Assembly: GCA_903828145.1 (NCBI GenBank)
Contig: CAIKKY010000029.1
Span: 122,267 to 186,266, forward strand
Reading direction: 5' to 3'
Origin: an uncultured Hyphomicrobiales bacterium
GTDB lineage: Bacteria > Pseudomonadota > Alphaproteobacteria > Rhizobiales > Devosiaceae
DNA: 64,000 nt
How positions within the stretch are numbered: position 1 is the first letter of the stretch; each line of letters opens with the position of its first letter. Position numbers and translations under genes: made by a program. The notes below the pieces were generated by a model, which worked only from the letters and a program-made list of their open reading frames with translations, did no database searches and was not told the origin of the DNA. Shown here piece by piece: positions 1-12,619 of this stretch.

Positions 1-1
1 G

Positions 2-280
2 CGGACCGAGGAATTGCCGCTCGTGGCGCACCGCGCCATTGAGCCCGACCGCAGCGAAGAGCCGCGCAATGCACGGGCGCTGTTCCGCAAGCTGGCTTCC
101 AATGTCGGCATCGGCCTGAAGCCTGCGGCCGAGGCCCCGACACGCGGTTTGCCGAGTGAAGACAAGGTGGCGCAGAGCGCCATCGAGACGGGTGTTTCGC
201 GCGCGGGTCCGCGGGCTGAGACACCTTCAGAAACAAAAGAACAGATCGAAATCCCCGCCTTTTTGCGCAAGCACGGCTGA
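2..280 (+). CDS. ftsZ: Cell division protein FtsZ, C-terminal end (5' truncated by window)
   Basis: This frame is open from the left edge and ends in EIPAFLRKHG. That matches the conserved C-terminal peptide of FtsZ which docks on FtsA and other membrane tethers. The preceding roughly 80 residues are low-complexity and rich in Ala, Glu and Arg, as in the variable FtsZ linker. The GTPase core lies outside the window. Placement directly before lpxC, with a terminator hairpin between them, fits the usual alphaproteobacterial end of the dcw cluster. The identification rests on the tail peptide and the gene order. Confidence 0.85.
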   Translation, partial: RTEELPLVAHRAIEPDRSEEPRNARALFRKLASNVGIGLKPAAEAPTRGLPSEDKVAQSAIETGVSRAGPRAETPSETKEQIEIPAFLRKHG

Positions 281-310
281 CAAGGCGCGGGGGAAACGCG
301 ACAAACCGGA

Positions 311-344
311 CCCGGTGCGGCTTTCGCGCCGGGGTTTTATTGTT
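311..344 (+). terminator. Rho-independent terminator after ftsZ
   Basis: A nine-pair stem (CCCGGTGCG, 311-319, with CGCGCCGGG, 325-333, one G-T pair) and a five-base loop are followed by a T-rich tract. It would separate ftsZ from lpxC. Confidence 0.75.
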
Positions 345-380
345 TATGACATGTTTTAGCCATAGCGGGGGTTCTGACTA

Positions 381-1337
381 ATGCAAAAGGTTTCGACGCG
401 GCAGCGCACTCTCGCCGCCCCGCTAGAATTTAGTGGGTTTGGCGTGCATTCCGGGGCACCGGTGACGTTGACAATCGAGCCTGCTCAACCGGATTCCGGC
501 ATTACCATTACCCGCATCATGGAAGACGGCCGCAGTGTTGGCCCGGTCTCGGTGCATTTTTCGCGCGTGACCCGCACTACGCTGTGTACGACCATCGATC
601 TGGGCGACAGCGTGTCGGTGGCCACGGTGGAGCACGTGGTTTCGGCGCTCTCGGGCCTTGGGGTCGATAACGCCCATCTGATTCTCAACGGGGCCGAGTG
701 CCCCATCCTGGATGGCAGCGCGTGGCCCTATGTCACGGCGATCATCGAGGCCGGTCTTGTGGTGCAGCCGTCGTTCCGTCGCTACATCAAGATCATGCGC
801 CAGGTGCTGGTGCGCAATAATGAAGCGTCAGCGGCGCTTGAACCCTATAATGGCCGCATGTTCGATCTTGAGATCGATTTCGACAGCCGCGTCATTGGCC
901 GGCAGCGGATGATCTTCGATTGGACGCCGCGTAAATATTACCACGATGTGAGCCGGGCCCGGACCTTCGGGTTCGTGCGCGACGCCAAGATTCTGCGGCA
1001 GGCGGGCTATGCGCTGGGCTCGTCGATGGAAAACTCCATCACCGTGCATGAGGACCGCATCCTCAATCCGGGCGGTTTGCGCTACGAAGACGAGTTTGTG
1101 CGCCACAAGCTGCTCGATGCGATTGGCGATCTGGCGCTCTGCGGACTGCCGATTTACGGGCGGTTCCGCTCGTATAAGGGCGGTCATGCGCTCAATGCCC
1201 TTGTGCTGCACGGGCTGTTTGCAAGTGAGGCTAACTACGAAATCGTCACGGCCGAAGAACTGCCCTATGCTTTCGATGCCCTTGACGATATGCCGGAAGG
1301 GGTCGAGGTCCGGTCCTACCTCCGCTCGGTGGGCTGA
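381..1337 (+). CDS. lpxC: UDP-3-O-acyl-N-acetylglucosamine deacetylase LpxC
   Basis: LpxC is the zinc amidase that removes acetate from UDP-3-O-acyl-GlcNAc, the first committed step of lipid A synthesis in the cytoplasm. The zinc ligands are visible: His85 in VEHVVSAL, and His242 and Asp246 in HKLLDAIGDL. The catalytic His269 lies in GGHALN. The substrate loop ECPILDGS is at about residues 106-113. At 318 residues it has the usual single-domain length, with no FabZ fusion. It follows ftsZ and precedes bamD, the typical order in this class. The ATG start at 381 sits just after the ftsZ terminator. Confidence 0.97.
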   Translation: MQKVSTRQRTLAAPLEFSGFGVHSGAPVTLTIEPAQPDSGITITRIMEDGRSVGPVSVHFSRVTRTTLCTTIDLGDSVSVATVEHVVSALSGLGVDNAHLILNGAECPILDGSAWPYVTAIIEAGLVVQPSFRRYIKIMRQVLVRNNEASAALEPYNGRMFDLEIDFDSRVIGRQRMIFDWTPRKYYHDVSRARTFGFVRDAKILRQAGYALGSSMENSITVHEDRILNPGGLRYEDEFVRHKLLDAIGDLALCGLPIYGRFRSYKGGHALNALVLHGLFASEANYEIVTAEELPYAFDALDDMPEGVEVRSYLRSVG

Positions 1338-1416
1338 CGACCGCCACAGTTTTGATCGGTTTGCTTTGTAAGTGCGCAACACGGCGTGTGCTGCACTTCA
1401 GGAACGGGGCCTTGAG

Positions 1417-2256
1417 ATGAATAAGTCTATGTTTTTGCGTCGGGCTTTCGGCCTGTTGGCTCCGGTGGCCCTCGCGGCGGTTCTCGCCGGGTGCAGCATG
1501 TTCGGCCCGCAGAAAATCAAAGAAGAGGCCATTGTCCCGCCTGATACCCTGTACCAGCAGGCGATCACCGAAATGGACAAGCAGAATTACAATACGGCCA
1601 TTGGCACGCTGACCAAGCTGCAGCGCCAGCACCCCTACTCGGATTACACCGAGAAGGCGAAGCTGATGGAAGTGTTCGCCAATTACCGCATTGGCCGCTT
1701 CCCGGAAGCCATTCTCGCCGCCGACCGCTACATAGCGCTCTATCCGACCTCGAAAGAGGTGGCTTATGTGCTTTACCTCAAAGGTAATTCCTATTTCGGG
1801 CAGATCAAGGACATCACCCGCGACCAGCAGATTTCGCAGGACGCGATTGATACCTATTCGCTGATCATCGCGAATTACCCCAAGAGCGAGTATGTCGACG
1901 ACGCCCGCGAAAAGCTGGCGGTCGGCTATGACCAGCTGGCGGGCAAGGAAATGTCGGTGGGCCGCTACTATCTCGGCCAGGGCGATTATGCGGCGGCGAT
2001 CAACCGCTTCCGCACGGTGGCCGAGCGCTACCAGACCTCGACCCATATCGAAGAAGCCCTCTACCGGCTGGTGGAATGCAATCTCGCGCTGGGTCTTGTG
2101 AGCGAAGCGCAGACGGCCGCCGCCGTGCTCGGGCACAACTACACGGGCAGCGACTGGTACAAGAAGGCCTATGCCTTGCTGCAAAAAGCGGGTGTGGAGC
2201 CGAAGATGGATGCCAATAGCACCCTCGCCACGCTGAAAACCCCCAAGAAGAACTAA
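1417..2256 (+). CDS. bamD: Outer membrane assembly lipoprotein BamD (ComL)
   Basis: BamD is the lipoprotein subunit of the BAM complex that inserts beta-barrel proteins into the outer membrane. The protein begins with a lipoprotein signal peptide ending in the lipobox LAGC at about residues 22-25. TPR-like helical repeats follow, with segments such as YQQAITEMDKQNYNTAIGTL and EALYRLVECNLALGLVSEA. I chose the ATG at 1417 over an upstream in-frame GTG at 1372 because only this start puts the Arg-containing n-region and lipobox where a lipoprotein signal needs them. The length of 279 residues is normal. Confidence 0.93.
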   Translation: MNKSMFLRRAFGLLAPVALAAVLAGCSMFGPQKIKEEAIVPPDTLYQQAITEMDKQNYNTAIGTLTKLQRQHPYSDYTEKAKLMEVFANYRIGRFPEAILAADRYIALYPTSKEVAYVLYLKGNSYFGQIKDITRDQQISQDAIDTYSLIIANYPKSEYVDDAREKLAVGYDQLAGKEMSVGRYYLGQGDYAAAINRFRTVAERYQTSTHIEEALYRLVECNLALGLVSEAQTAAAVLGHNYTGSDWYKKAYALLQKAGVEPKMDANSTLATLKTPKKN

Positions 2257-2348
2257 CCGGCTGCGGAAAACCGTTGCCTGTTTGTTCTGTGGTCCGGTAA
2301 GTTCGGCGCGGCCCTGATTTGCGCCGAACCTGAAGGAGCCTTCGCGCC

Positions 2349-6232
<3,884 letters not shown>

Positions 6233-6236
6233 CGCC

Positions 6237-8054
6237 CTAGATCGCGGCGGTGGCCCGTTTGAGCCAGTCGCGCACCGCCGGCTCGACCGAGGGGCCGATC
6301 TCGGCGAGAACGCGGGCGTGATAGGCATTGAGCCAGGCCCGCTCGGCATCGGTCAGCAGGGCAAGCGTCACGAGCCTTGTGTCGATGGGCGCGAGGGTGA
6401 GGGTTTCGAACTCCAGATAGCCCGCGTGCTGGCTCGGGATCACCGTGATGAGATTTTCAATGCGGATGCCGTAGGCGCCGGGCTTGTAATAGCCGGGCTC
6501 GTTGGACACCACCATGCCAGCCTCGAAGGGCGTGGTTGAGCGCGGCGAAATGTTGATCGGCCCTTCATGCACCGACAGGTACGCGCCAACGCCATGGCCG
6601 GTGCCATGATTATAGGTGACGCCATCGGCCCAGAGGAATTGCCGGGCAAGGATATCGACGTGCCCGCCATGGGTGCCCTTGGGAAAGCGCGCCATGGAGA
6701 TGGCGATCATGCCCTTCAACACGCGGGTGAAACGGTCCTTTTCCTCATCACTGGCCGGGCCGGTGGCGAGCGTGCGGGTAATATCGGTGGTTCCAGCGTG
6801 ATATTGCGCGCCTGAATCGAGCAGCAGCAAGTCGCCTGGGGCGATGACCCGGTTGGTGTCGCGATTGACGCGGTAATGCACAATCGCGCCGTTGGGGCCG
6901 GCCCCTGAAATGGTTTCAAACGAGATATCGACGCAGCTGGATTCCAGGCGGCGGAAATGTTCGAGCGCGGCGACCGCGCCGATCTCGTCGAGCTGGCCCT
7001 TGGGGGCCTCGGCATCGAACCAGCAGAGAAAGCGCGCAAGCGCGATGCCATCGAGCCGATGCGCCTCGCGCATGCCGGCCAGTTCGGCCTCGTTCTTGAT
7101 GGACTTGGGCAGCAGCACCGGATCGCGCTTTTCGATGACGGCGCTGGGGCGAATGGATCGCAGCGCGTCGATGAGCGCCATGGGCGCCGTGGCGGGATCG
7201 GCCAGCACGCGGCGACCGCTTTCAGCCAGCGAGCGGAGGGTTTCGGGGAGGCGGGCGGCGGGGGCGAGTTTGGCCACGCCCTCAACCGCGACCCGCAGAT
7301 CGGGGGTGATGGCGCGGTTGAGATAGAGGGTCGGCATGCCGGTGCGCGGCACAAGCGCAAAGGCCAGCATGACCGGCACCTGCGGCACATCGCGGGCGCG
7401 GATGTTGAAGAGCCAGTTGATCGATTCGGGCACGGTGAGGAGCGCGGCATCGACCCCTTCCGCCTTCAGGTCGGCCCTGAGGGCCGCCAGCTTGTCGAGC
7501 GCGTCGCGCCCGGCGCGATTGTGCCCCAGCTTTTCGACCGGGGTTGTGGGCGGCGCAGGCCGGTCGGTCCAGATGCGATCAACGAGGTTGTCGGTCGGCA
7601 CAAGGGTCAGCCGGTCGCCAAGCCGCGCAGTGAGGTCAGCGATTTCGCTCGGGGTATGCAGCCAGGGGTCGTAGGCGAGGCGGCCGCCCTTGGGCAGGAA
7701 CTCGGCAATGCGGGGCGAGGGGCCGGGATGGGCGACTTCGATGACGGTGACGCGGCGCGGGTCGGTTTCGGCCGGGGCCTGCAGTGTGTAGCGCGAATCA
7801 ATGAACAGCGCGGCCTTGGTCGGGCCAACCACCGCCAGCCCGGCTGAGCCGGTGAAACTGGTGACATAGGCGAGCCGCGCCTCGGAGTCGGGCACCGACT
7901 CGCCCCGATGGGCATCGGCCCGGGGGATGAGAAACCCATCCACCCCGGCGGCGGCGAGCGCGGCCCGCAGCGCCCTGAGGCGCGGGGCAACGGTTTTTGG
8001 CGTGGTTTCGACATCAAAGGACTGAAACACGGGAGCGGAGAACATCGACGTCAT
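6237..8054 (-). CDS. Aminopeptidase P family protein (Xaa-Pro aminopeptidase)
   Basis: This is an M24B metallopeptidase predicted to remove N-terminal residues preceding proline. It is the long form, with two N-terminal creatinase-like domains before the pita-bread catalytic domain (605 residues). Metal ligands are visible in LLLDSGAQYHAGTTDITRT (two Asp), GHGVGAYLSVHEGP (His) and NEPGYYKPGAYGIRIENL (Glu residues). The frame stays open for 89 further codons upstream, but that part is compositionally unlike protein. The ATG at 8054 gives the expected N-terminus leading into RLRALRAALAAAGVDGFLIP. The gene converges on ligA. Confidence 0.93.
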   Translation of the reverse strand: MTSMFSAPVFQSFDVETTPKTVAPRLRALRAALAAAGVDGFLIPRADAHRGESVPDSEARLAYVTSFTGSAGLAVVGPTKAALFIDSRYTLQAPAETDPRRVTVIEVAHPGPSPRIAEFLPKGGRLAYDPWLHTPSEIADLTARLGDRLTLVPTDNLVDRIWTDRPAPPTTPVEKLGHNRAGRDALDKLAALRADLKAEGVDAALLTVPESINWLFNIRARDVPQVPVMLAFALVPRTGMPTLYLNRAITPDLRVAVEGVAKLAPAARLPETLRSLAESGRRVLADPATAPMALIDALRSIRPSAVIEKRDPVLLPKSIKNEAELAGMREAHRLDGIALARFLCWFDAEAPKGQLDEIGAVAALEHFRRLESSCVDISFETISGAGPNGAIVHYRVNRDTNRVIAPGDLLLLDSGAQYHAGTTDITRTLATGPASDEEKDRFTRVLKGMIAISMARFPKGTHGGHVDILARQFLWADGVTYNHGTGHGVGAYLSVHEGPINISPRSTTPFEAGMVVSNEPGYYKPGAYGIRIENLITVIPSQHAGYLEFETLTLAPIDTRLVTLALLTDAERAWLNAYHARVLAEIGPSVEPAVRDWLKRATAAI

Positions 8055-8244
8055 CGGGGCACCTTGCTGACCATGCGCCCACGCTAGCAGGGCGCGGTGG
8101 CGGTGTTGAGGGGGAGCAGCGCATTCATACTGTCTTAAGCCGCCCTGCAGTGAGGGCATGGCAGCGTTTCGCGCCAAGGACTTACTGGAACCTCTGCACT
8201 CCCTTATGAGTTGGGGTGTAGATGAATTTGAGAAGGACACCACC

Positions 8245-8379
8245 ATGCCCGAGACCAGCAGGGACTTCCGCAAGGCCCTTGGCGGCGTGATCGAAGCGCG
8301 GGGCCGCGAGGCGATCCGCACCGGGGGCCGCGCTCACGAATATCAATTGCTCGGCGCGTTCACCAAGCGCCCGAACTGA
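8245..8379 (+). CDS. Small protein of 44 residues, function unknown
   Basis: A short ORF starts with MPETSRDFRKALGGVIEARG and ends GAFTKRPN. A purine-rich GAGAAGGA lies about 7 bases before the ATG. An in-frame start at 8158 would lengthen it to 73 residues, but the Shine-Dalgarno position favours 8245. The protein is basic and probably helical at its N-terminus, with no membrane segment. It stands alone between divergent and convergent neighbours and is followed closely by a very strong terminator, which supports a real monocistronic gene. I do not recognise the family. Confidence 0.6.
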   Translation: MPETSRDFRKALGGVIEARGREAIRTGGRAHEYQLLGAFTKRPN

Positions 8380-8406
8380 TCCGGCGTTCACGCCGACGCT
8401 TAAAGC

Positions 8407-8440
8407 AAACCCCGGGCCACGTGCCCGGGGTTTTTGTTTG
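8407..8440 (+). terminator. Strong rho-independent terminator after the small ORF
   Basis: A perfect 11-pair stem, AAACCCCGGGC (8407-8417) and GCCCGGGGTTT (8423-8433), encloses CACGT and runs into a T tract. The symmetry means it could also serve the leftward strand. Confidence 0.9.
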
Positions 8441-8443
8441 CGC

Positions 8444-9316
8444 TCAGGGGCGCGTGAGGATGAGCGTTGCCCATTCGGACTTCAGCAGCTTTTCGGCCAC
8501 GACGATGCCCTGCGCGTGGTAGGCGGCCACGATGCGCGGCACCTGGGTGTTGAGAATGCCCGAGAGGATGATGGTTGCCCCATGCGCCGCCGCTTTGCGC
8601 ATATCGGGTGCCAGCGCGACCAACGGGCCGACGAGGATATTGGCGACGATCAGATCATAGGGCCCGGCCTTGGTGATTTCGGGGTGATCAAGCCCTACGG
8701 CCTCGATGCCGCGAATGAAGGTTGCAACGCCATTGAGGCGCGCGTTCTCATCGGTGGTGACGACGGCGACCGGATCGATATCTGAAGCGATGATCGGGCG
8801 GCGGGTGCGCTTGGCGAGCGCAATGGCCAAGAGGCCGGTGCCGGTGCCGACATCGATCATGCTGCGGAACTGGCGCTTTTTCAGCACCCTGTCGATGGCC
8901 TCAAGGCACCCGGCGGTGGTTTCATGGTGCCCGGTGCCGAAGGCCTGGGCCGCATCGACGAGGATCGGCGTCACGCCCACCGTGGGGACAGTCGCCTCGT
9001 CATGGCTGCCATAGACATAAAAGCCGCCCGCCACCACGGGCTTCAGCCCTTCAAGCGATTTCGCCACCCAGTTGACGCTTGGGTCGATGGGTTCAACGGT
9101 AAAATCCAGGGCGCCGCCGAACAGCGCCTCGGCGAGGGCGGCAAAGGCCGCGACATCGGGCGTTTCATCGCAGGTGGCTTCAAAGACCCAGGTGCCGGTC
9201 TCGGCATCCTCATGGGCTGAGGCGGTGATCGCCAGATCGTCGCGGGCCATGACGGCATCGACCAGCGCGTAGGCGTCGTCCTTGCTGAGCGGGGTCGAGA
9301 GCTGATTGAGCGGCAT
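8444..9316 (-). CDS. prmA: Ribosomal protein L11 methyltransferase PrmA
   Basis: PrmA is the SAM-dependent enzyme that trimethylates ribosomal protein L11. The class I methyltransferase motif I is SMIDVGTGTGLLAIALAKRT and motif II includes ASDIDPVAV. The substrate-site loop NILVGPLVALAPDM corresponds to the family N-[IL]-x-x-x-P-L motif. An N-terminal domain of about 100 residues precedes the catalytic domain, as in other PrmA proteins. The length is 290 residues. The stop lies just beyond the preceding terminator. Its substrate is assigned from family likeness only. Confidence 0.93.
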   Translation of the reverse strand: MPLNQLSTPLSKDDAYALVDAVMARDDLAITASAHEDAETGTWVFEATCDETPDVAAFAALAEALFGGALDFTVEPIDPSVNWVAKSLEGLKPVVAGGFYVYGSHDEATVPTVGVTPILVDAAQAFGTGHHETTAGCLEAIDRVLKKRQFRSMIDVGTGTGLLAIALAKRTRRPIIASDIDPVAVVTTDENARLNGVATFIRGIEAVGLDHPEITKAGPYDLIVANILVGPLVALAPDMRKAAAHGATIILSGILNTQVPRIVAAYHAQGIVVAEKLLKSEWATLILTRP

Positions 9317-9358
9317 GAATGCCTCCGGGGCGTTACGGGTTGGGGTTTCAGCCGGGCT

Positions 9359-10090
9359 TCAGGGAAATGTCAATGCCGGGGCAGCCTCGGGCGCGCGCCT
9401 GCGCTCGATTGTGGCCCAGACGGGCAGATGGTCGGACCCGGTACGCGCCAGCGCCGTGTGATGCACCCCGGTTGCGCCAAGCGCCAGATCGCGGCTCAGG
9501 ATGATCCGATCAAGCTGCAACATGGGGCGGCGGGCATGAAAGCTCGGGCCGGGCGCGACCACGGTGTGGTGGCGGGCAAACTGCGCAAGGCACCCGCCAT
9601 CGGTGGCCCATTGGTTCAGGTCGCCCATGATGACCGTCGGGTGCCCGATTTCGAATTTCTCGAGATAGCTGACCACAGCCTCGGCCTGTTTCAGCCGCCA
9701 GTTGCCGAGCAGGCCCAAATGCATGCCAACCACGCGGAGCGGTTCGCCCCCGACCCGCAGATCGGCCAGAACGGCGCCGCGCGGCTCAAAGGCGGGCAGC
9801 GCGATGCGTTCCTGCGCGATGATCTCGATGCCCTTTTTCACCAACAGGGCATTGCCATGCCAGCCGAGCGACTGTTCGCGGATGCCGAAGCGCACCGGCG
9901 CGTAGCGGGTCTGGTCCAGAATGGCTTCGGCCAGGAGCGTCGTGGTGCGGGCGCCAAAGCGGCGGTCGACTTCCTGCAGGGCAATCACATCGGCATCGAG
10001 TTCTTCAAGGATCGACAGGATGCGGTGCGGCTGGCGCTGGCGGTCGGTGCCGACCGATTTGCGGATATTATAGGAGGCGACTTTGATCAT
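9359..10090 (-). CDS. Endonuclease/exonuclease/phosphatase family protein
   Basis: The protein has the DNase I-like fold motifs in order: VASYNIRKSVG at the start, ADVIALQEVDRRF carrying the metal-binding Glu, MGDLNQW in the middle and GSDHLPVWATI near the end with the catalytic Asp-His. The size is 243 residues from the ATG at 10090. The frame remains open upstream but runs into the neighbouring gene. It starts four bases after the cardiolipin synthase stop, so the two are probably cotranscribed. The substrate could be nucleic acid, phosphoinositide-like lipid or another phosphodiester, and the sequence does not decide. Confidence 0.88.
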   Translation of the reverse strand: MIKVASYNIRKSVGTDRQRQPHRILSILEELDADVIALQEVDRRFGARTTTLLAEAILDQTRYAPVRFGIREQSLGWHGNALLVKKGIEIIAQERIALPAFEPRGAVLADLRVGGEPLRVVGMHLGLLGNWRLKQAEAVVSYLEKFEIGHPTVIMGDLNQWATDGGCLAQFARHHTVVAPGPSFHARRPMLQLDRIILSRDLALGATGVHHTALARTGSDHLPVWATIERRRAPEAAPALTFP

Positions 10091-10094
10091 GAGC

Positions 10095-11522
10095 CTAAAG
10101 CACCGGTGAAAAGAGGCGGGCGGCCTGGGAAATGAAGCGCATGAGCCGGGGGCGGTGCGCGACCTCATCGAGCGTGGTCTGGGTCGAGCGGGCGAAATCG
10201 GCCTCGAGCATGGCCTCAACCTCGGCCACAAGGCGCGGATGCGGCATGAACAGGGTCATTTCAAAGTTGATGGCAAAGGACCGGTTGTCGAAATTGACGC
10301 TGCCGACCGAAGCCAGCCGATCATCGAGCAGCAGCACTTTTTCATGCAGGAACCCGGCGGTGTAGCGGTAGATGCCGACGCCATGCTCGACCATCAGATC
10401 GGCATGGACATTGCTCGCGAGCCATACGAGCAGATGATCGGGGCGCGAGGGCAGCATGATGCGCACATCAACCCCGCGCAGCGCGGCGGCATAGAGTGCG
10501 GTGCGGATATCGGTATCGGGCACGAAATAGGGGCTGACGATCCAGAGCCGCTGTTTCGCCTGCCCGATGAGATCGGTAAAGGCGATGGGGCAGGCCTCGA
10601 ACCGGTCGGCGGGGCCGGTGGCCATCAACAGGACGGAGCACTCCCCGGGCATCTCCACGGGCGGGGTGCGCAATTCGAGCGCATCGCCGGTGGCCCAGAG
10701 CCAGTCTTCCTGAAAAATCACTGAGAAGGACGAGGCGGCGGGCCCCTCGACCCGCACATGCGTATCGCGCCAGGCGCCGAACTTCGGGTCCTGACCCAGG
10801 TATTCAACCCCGACATTGAGCCCGCCGGTGAAGGCAATGCGGCCATCGATCACCACGTTTTTCCGGTGGTTGCGGTAGTTGATCCGCATCGGGCCGAACA
10901 GGCGCAATACATGGTGGCGCCGGTTGAACGAACAGACCTCAATCCCGGCTTCGATCAGGCGGCGCTTGTAGGCGCGCGACAGGCCGCTGCTGCCCAGATC
11001 ATCGTAAAGCACATGGATCTGCACCCCAGCGCGGGCGCGCGCGATCAACAGGTCCGCAAGGCGCTGGCCCAGCGCGTCGTCGCGGATGATGTAAAACTGC
11101 AAAAAGATGTAGTGCCGCGCCGCGCTGAGGGCGGCAAACAGCGCGGTGAAGGTCGCCTCGCCATCAATCAGCAGGTCAACCCGGTTGCCGGCGAGGAATG
11201 GCATGCCCGCGGCGCGCAATTGCACCGGCCAGAGCGCGCCGGTTTCCCGATCAATGACCGCCAGTTCTTCACCGCGCAAGAGCCGCGCATGGCGCACCTT
11301 CAGCCGGGTTTGCGCATAGGAATCAAAGGCTTTCCACCCAAACACCAGGTAGATGAAGGCGGTGGGAAAGGGCAGGAAGGCCAGCGCCACGAGCCAGGCA
11401 ATGGAGCCCTGTGAGGTGCGCGATGCCACCACCTCGCGCACCGCACAGACGGCGGCGAGCAGGTAATTGGCAATGAGCAGCCCCGCGAGCAGCGGAATGT
11501 TTTGGACAAACGCGATCAGCAT
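10095..11522 (-). CDS. cls: Cardiolipin synthase / phospholipase D family protein
   Basis: Two membrane segments at the N-terminus (about residues 5-55) are followed by two phospholipase D catalytic blocks. The HKD motifs are NHRKNVVIDGRIAFTGG and LHEKVLLLDDRLASVGSVNF, each with the His and Lys expected. This is the bacterial cardiolipin synthase layout, condensing two phosphatidylglycerol molecules at the inner membrane. I set the start at the ATG at 11522 (MLIAFVQNIP), which begins directly with the first membrane helix. The length is 475 residues. The downstream nuclease-fold gene is four bases away and may act in the same lipid context, which is inference. Confidence 0.9.
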   Translation of the reverse strand: MLIAFVQNIPLLAGLLIANYLLAAVCAVREVVASRTSQGSIAWLVALAFLPFPTAFIYLVFGWKAFDSYAQTRLKVRHARLLRGEELAVIDRETGALWPVQLRAAGMPFLAGNRVDLLIDGEATFTALFAALSAARHYIFLQFYIIRDDALGQRLADLLIARARAGVQIHVLYDDLGSSGLSRAYKRRLIEAGIEVCSFNRRHHVLRLFGPMRINYRNHRKNVVIDGRIAFTGGLNVGVEYLGQDPKFGAWRDTHVRVEGPAASSFSVIFQEDWLWATGDALELRTPPVEMPGECSVLLMATGPADRFEACPIAFTDLIGQAKQRLWIVSPYFVPDTDIRTALYAAALRGVDVRIMLPSRPDHLLVWLASNVHADLMVEHGVGIYRYTAGFLHEKVLLLDDRLASVGSVNFDNRSFAINFEMTLFMPHPRLVAEVEAMLEADFARSTQTTLDEVAHRPRLMRFISQAARLFSPVL

Positions 11523-11671
11523 TGGGGTGAGCTTAGCGGAAATCGCCAAAGCCCACCATGCGGGCAAATGGGGTTCGTCGCGCGCGCTCGGCCATAAGAG
11601 GCATTGGGCGGCGCGCGGGTTGGGTATAGCAAGGGCACAATCCTGAATTCCTCCATGAGTCGAGCTTTCCC

Positions 11672-12619
11672 GTGTCCACGCCCACCGCCGAGCCCGGCTT
11701 TACGCCGAATGTGGGTCTTGCCATTGGGCTTAAGGTCGCCTCGGTGCTCCTGTTTCTCGCGATGTCTACGCTCGTGAAGGCGACGGGCACGCTGCCGCCG
11801 GGGCAATTGGTGACGTTCCGCTCGCTCTTTGCCATCGCGCCGGTCGTGCTGTTTCTCCACTGGCGCGGTGACTTGCGGCAGGCGCTGCGGACGTCGCGGC
11901 TCGGCGGGCACCTGCTGCGCGGGCTGGTGGGCATTGGCGGCATGGGATCGGGCTTTTTCGCGCTGACGCATCTGCCCCTGCCTGAGGCGACGGCGATCAA
12001 TTACGCGACGCCGATTTTCATCGTGATCCTCGGGGCCTTGTTTTTGAAGGAGCCGGTGCGGCTTTACCGCTGGGCGGCGGTGCTTTGCGGGCTCGTGGGC
12101 GTTGCCATCATGACCTGGCCGCGCCTCAGCCTGCTTTCGGCCGGCGTGGTGACGGATGGCGCAGCGATCGGGGCGGCGGTGGGGCTGACGGGCGCGCTGT
12201 TTGCAGCCTGCGCCATGATTACCGTCCGCTCGTTGGTCGCGACCGAAAAGAGCGCCACAATCGTGCTCTATTTCTTTTTGAGCGCCACGGTGCTTGGGTT
12301 TTGCACGGCACCCTTTGGCTGGATGCCGCTGAGTACCAATCAGTGGCTGCTGCTGTTTGGCGGCGGCGTGACGGGCGGCATTGCGCAGGTTCTGCTGACC
12401 GAGAGCTATCGGCATGGCGACGTATCGCTGGTCGCGCCGTTTGAATATTCGTCGCTGATCTTCAGCCTGCTGATCGGCTATCTGTTTTTTGGCGATACCC
12501 CCGGCCTTGTGATGCTCCTCGGGGCGAGTGTCGTGATCGGCTCGGGCCTGTTCATCATCTTCCGCGAACGCCAGCTCGGGATTGAACGCAAACGGGCGCG
12601 CGAGGCCGAGGGCCTCTAG
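11672..12619 (+). CDS. DMT-superfamily (EamA) inner membrane transporter
   Basis: The protein has about ten hydrophobic segments in two EamA repeats of five, the layout of drug/metabolite transporters. Examples are VALNxxK-like openings such as LAIGLKVASVLLFLAMSTLV and the second-repeat segment SATVLGFCTAPFGWMPLS. It is 315 residues from a GTG at 11672 and ends in a basic tail. The substrate cannot be told. The stop abuts the convergent uvrD stop with no gap. Another member of the same superfamily lies downstream of ilvN in this window. Confidence 0.88.
   Translation: MSTPTAEPGFTPNVGLAIGLKVASVLLFLAMSTLVKATGTLPPGQLVTFRSLFAIAPVVLFLHWRGDLRQALRTSRLGGHLLRGLVGIGGMGSGFFALTHLPLPEATAINYATPIFIVILGALFLKEPVRLYRWAAVLCGLVGVAIMTWPRLSLLSAGVVTDGAAIGAAVGLTGALFAACAMITVRSLVATEKSATIVLYFFLSATVLGFCTAPFGWMPLSTNQWLLLFGGGVTGGIAQVLLTESYRHGDVSLVAPFEYSSLIFSLLIGYLFFGDTPGLVMLLGASVVIGSGLFIIFRERQLGIERKRAREAEGL

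Noticed and set aside
2284..2304. Possible SOS (LexA) box before recN
   Set aside because: GTTC-like elements occur, but the spacing is not the seven bases expected for GTTC-N7-GTTC in alphaproteobacteria.
8055..8321. N-terminal extension of the aminopeptidase P frame
   Set aside because: The 89 extra codons read as non-protein and overlap the small ORF at 8245, whereas the ATG at 8054 gives the family N-terminus.
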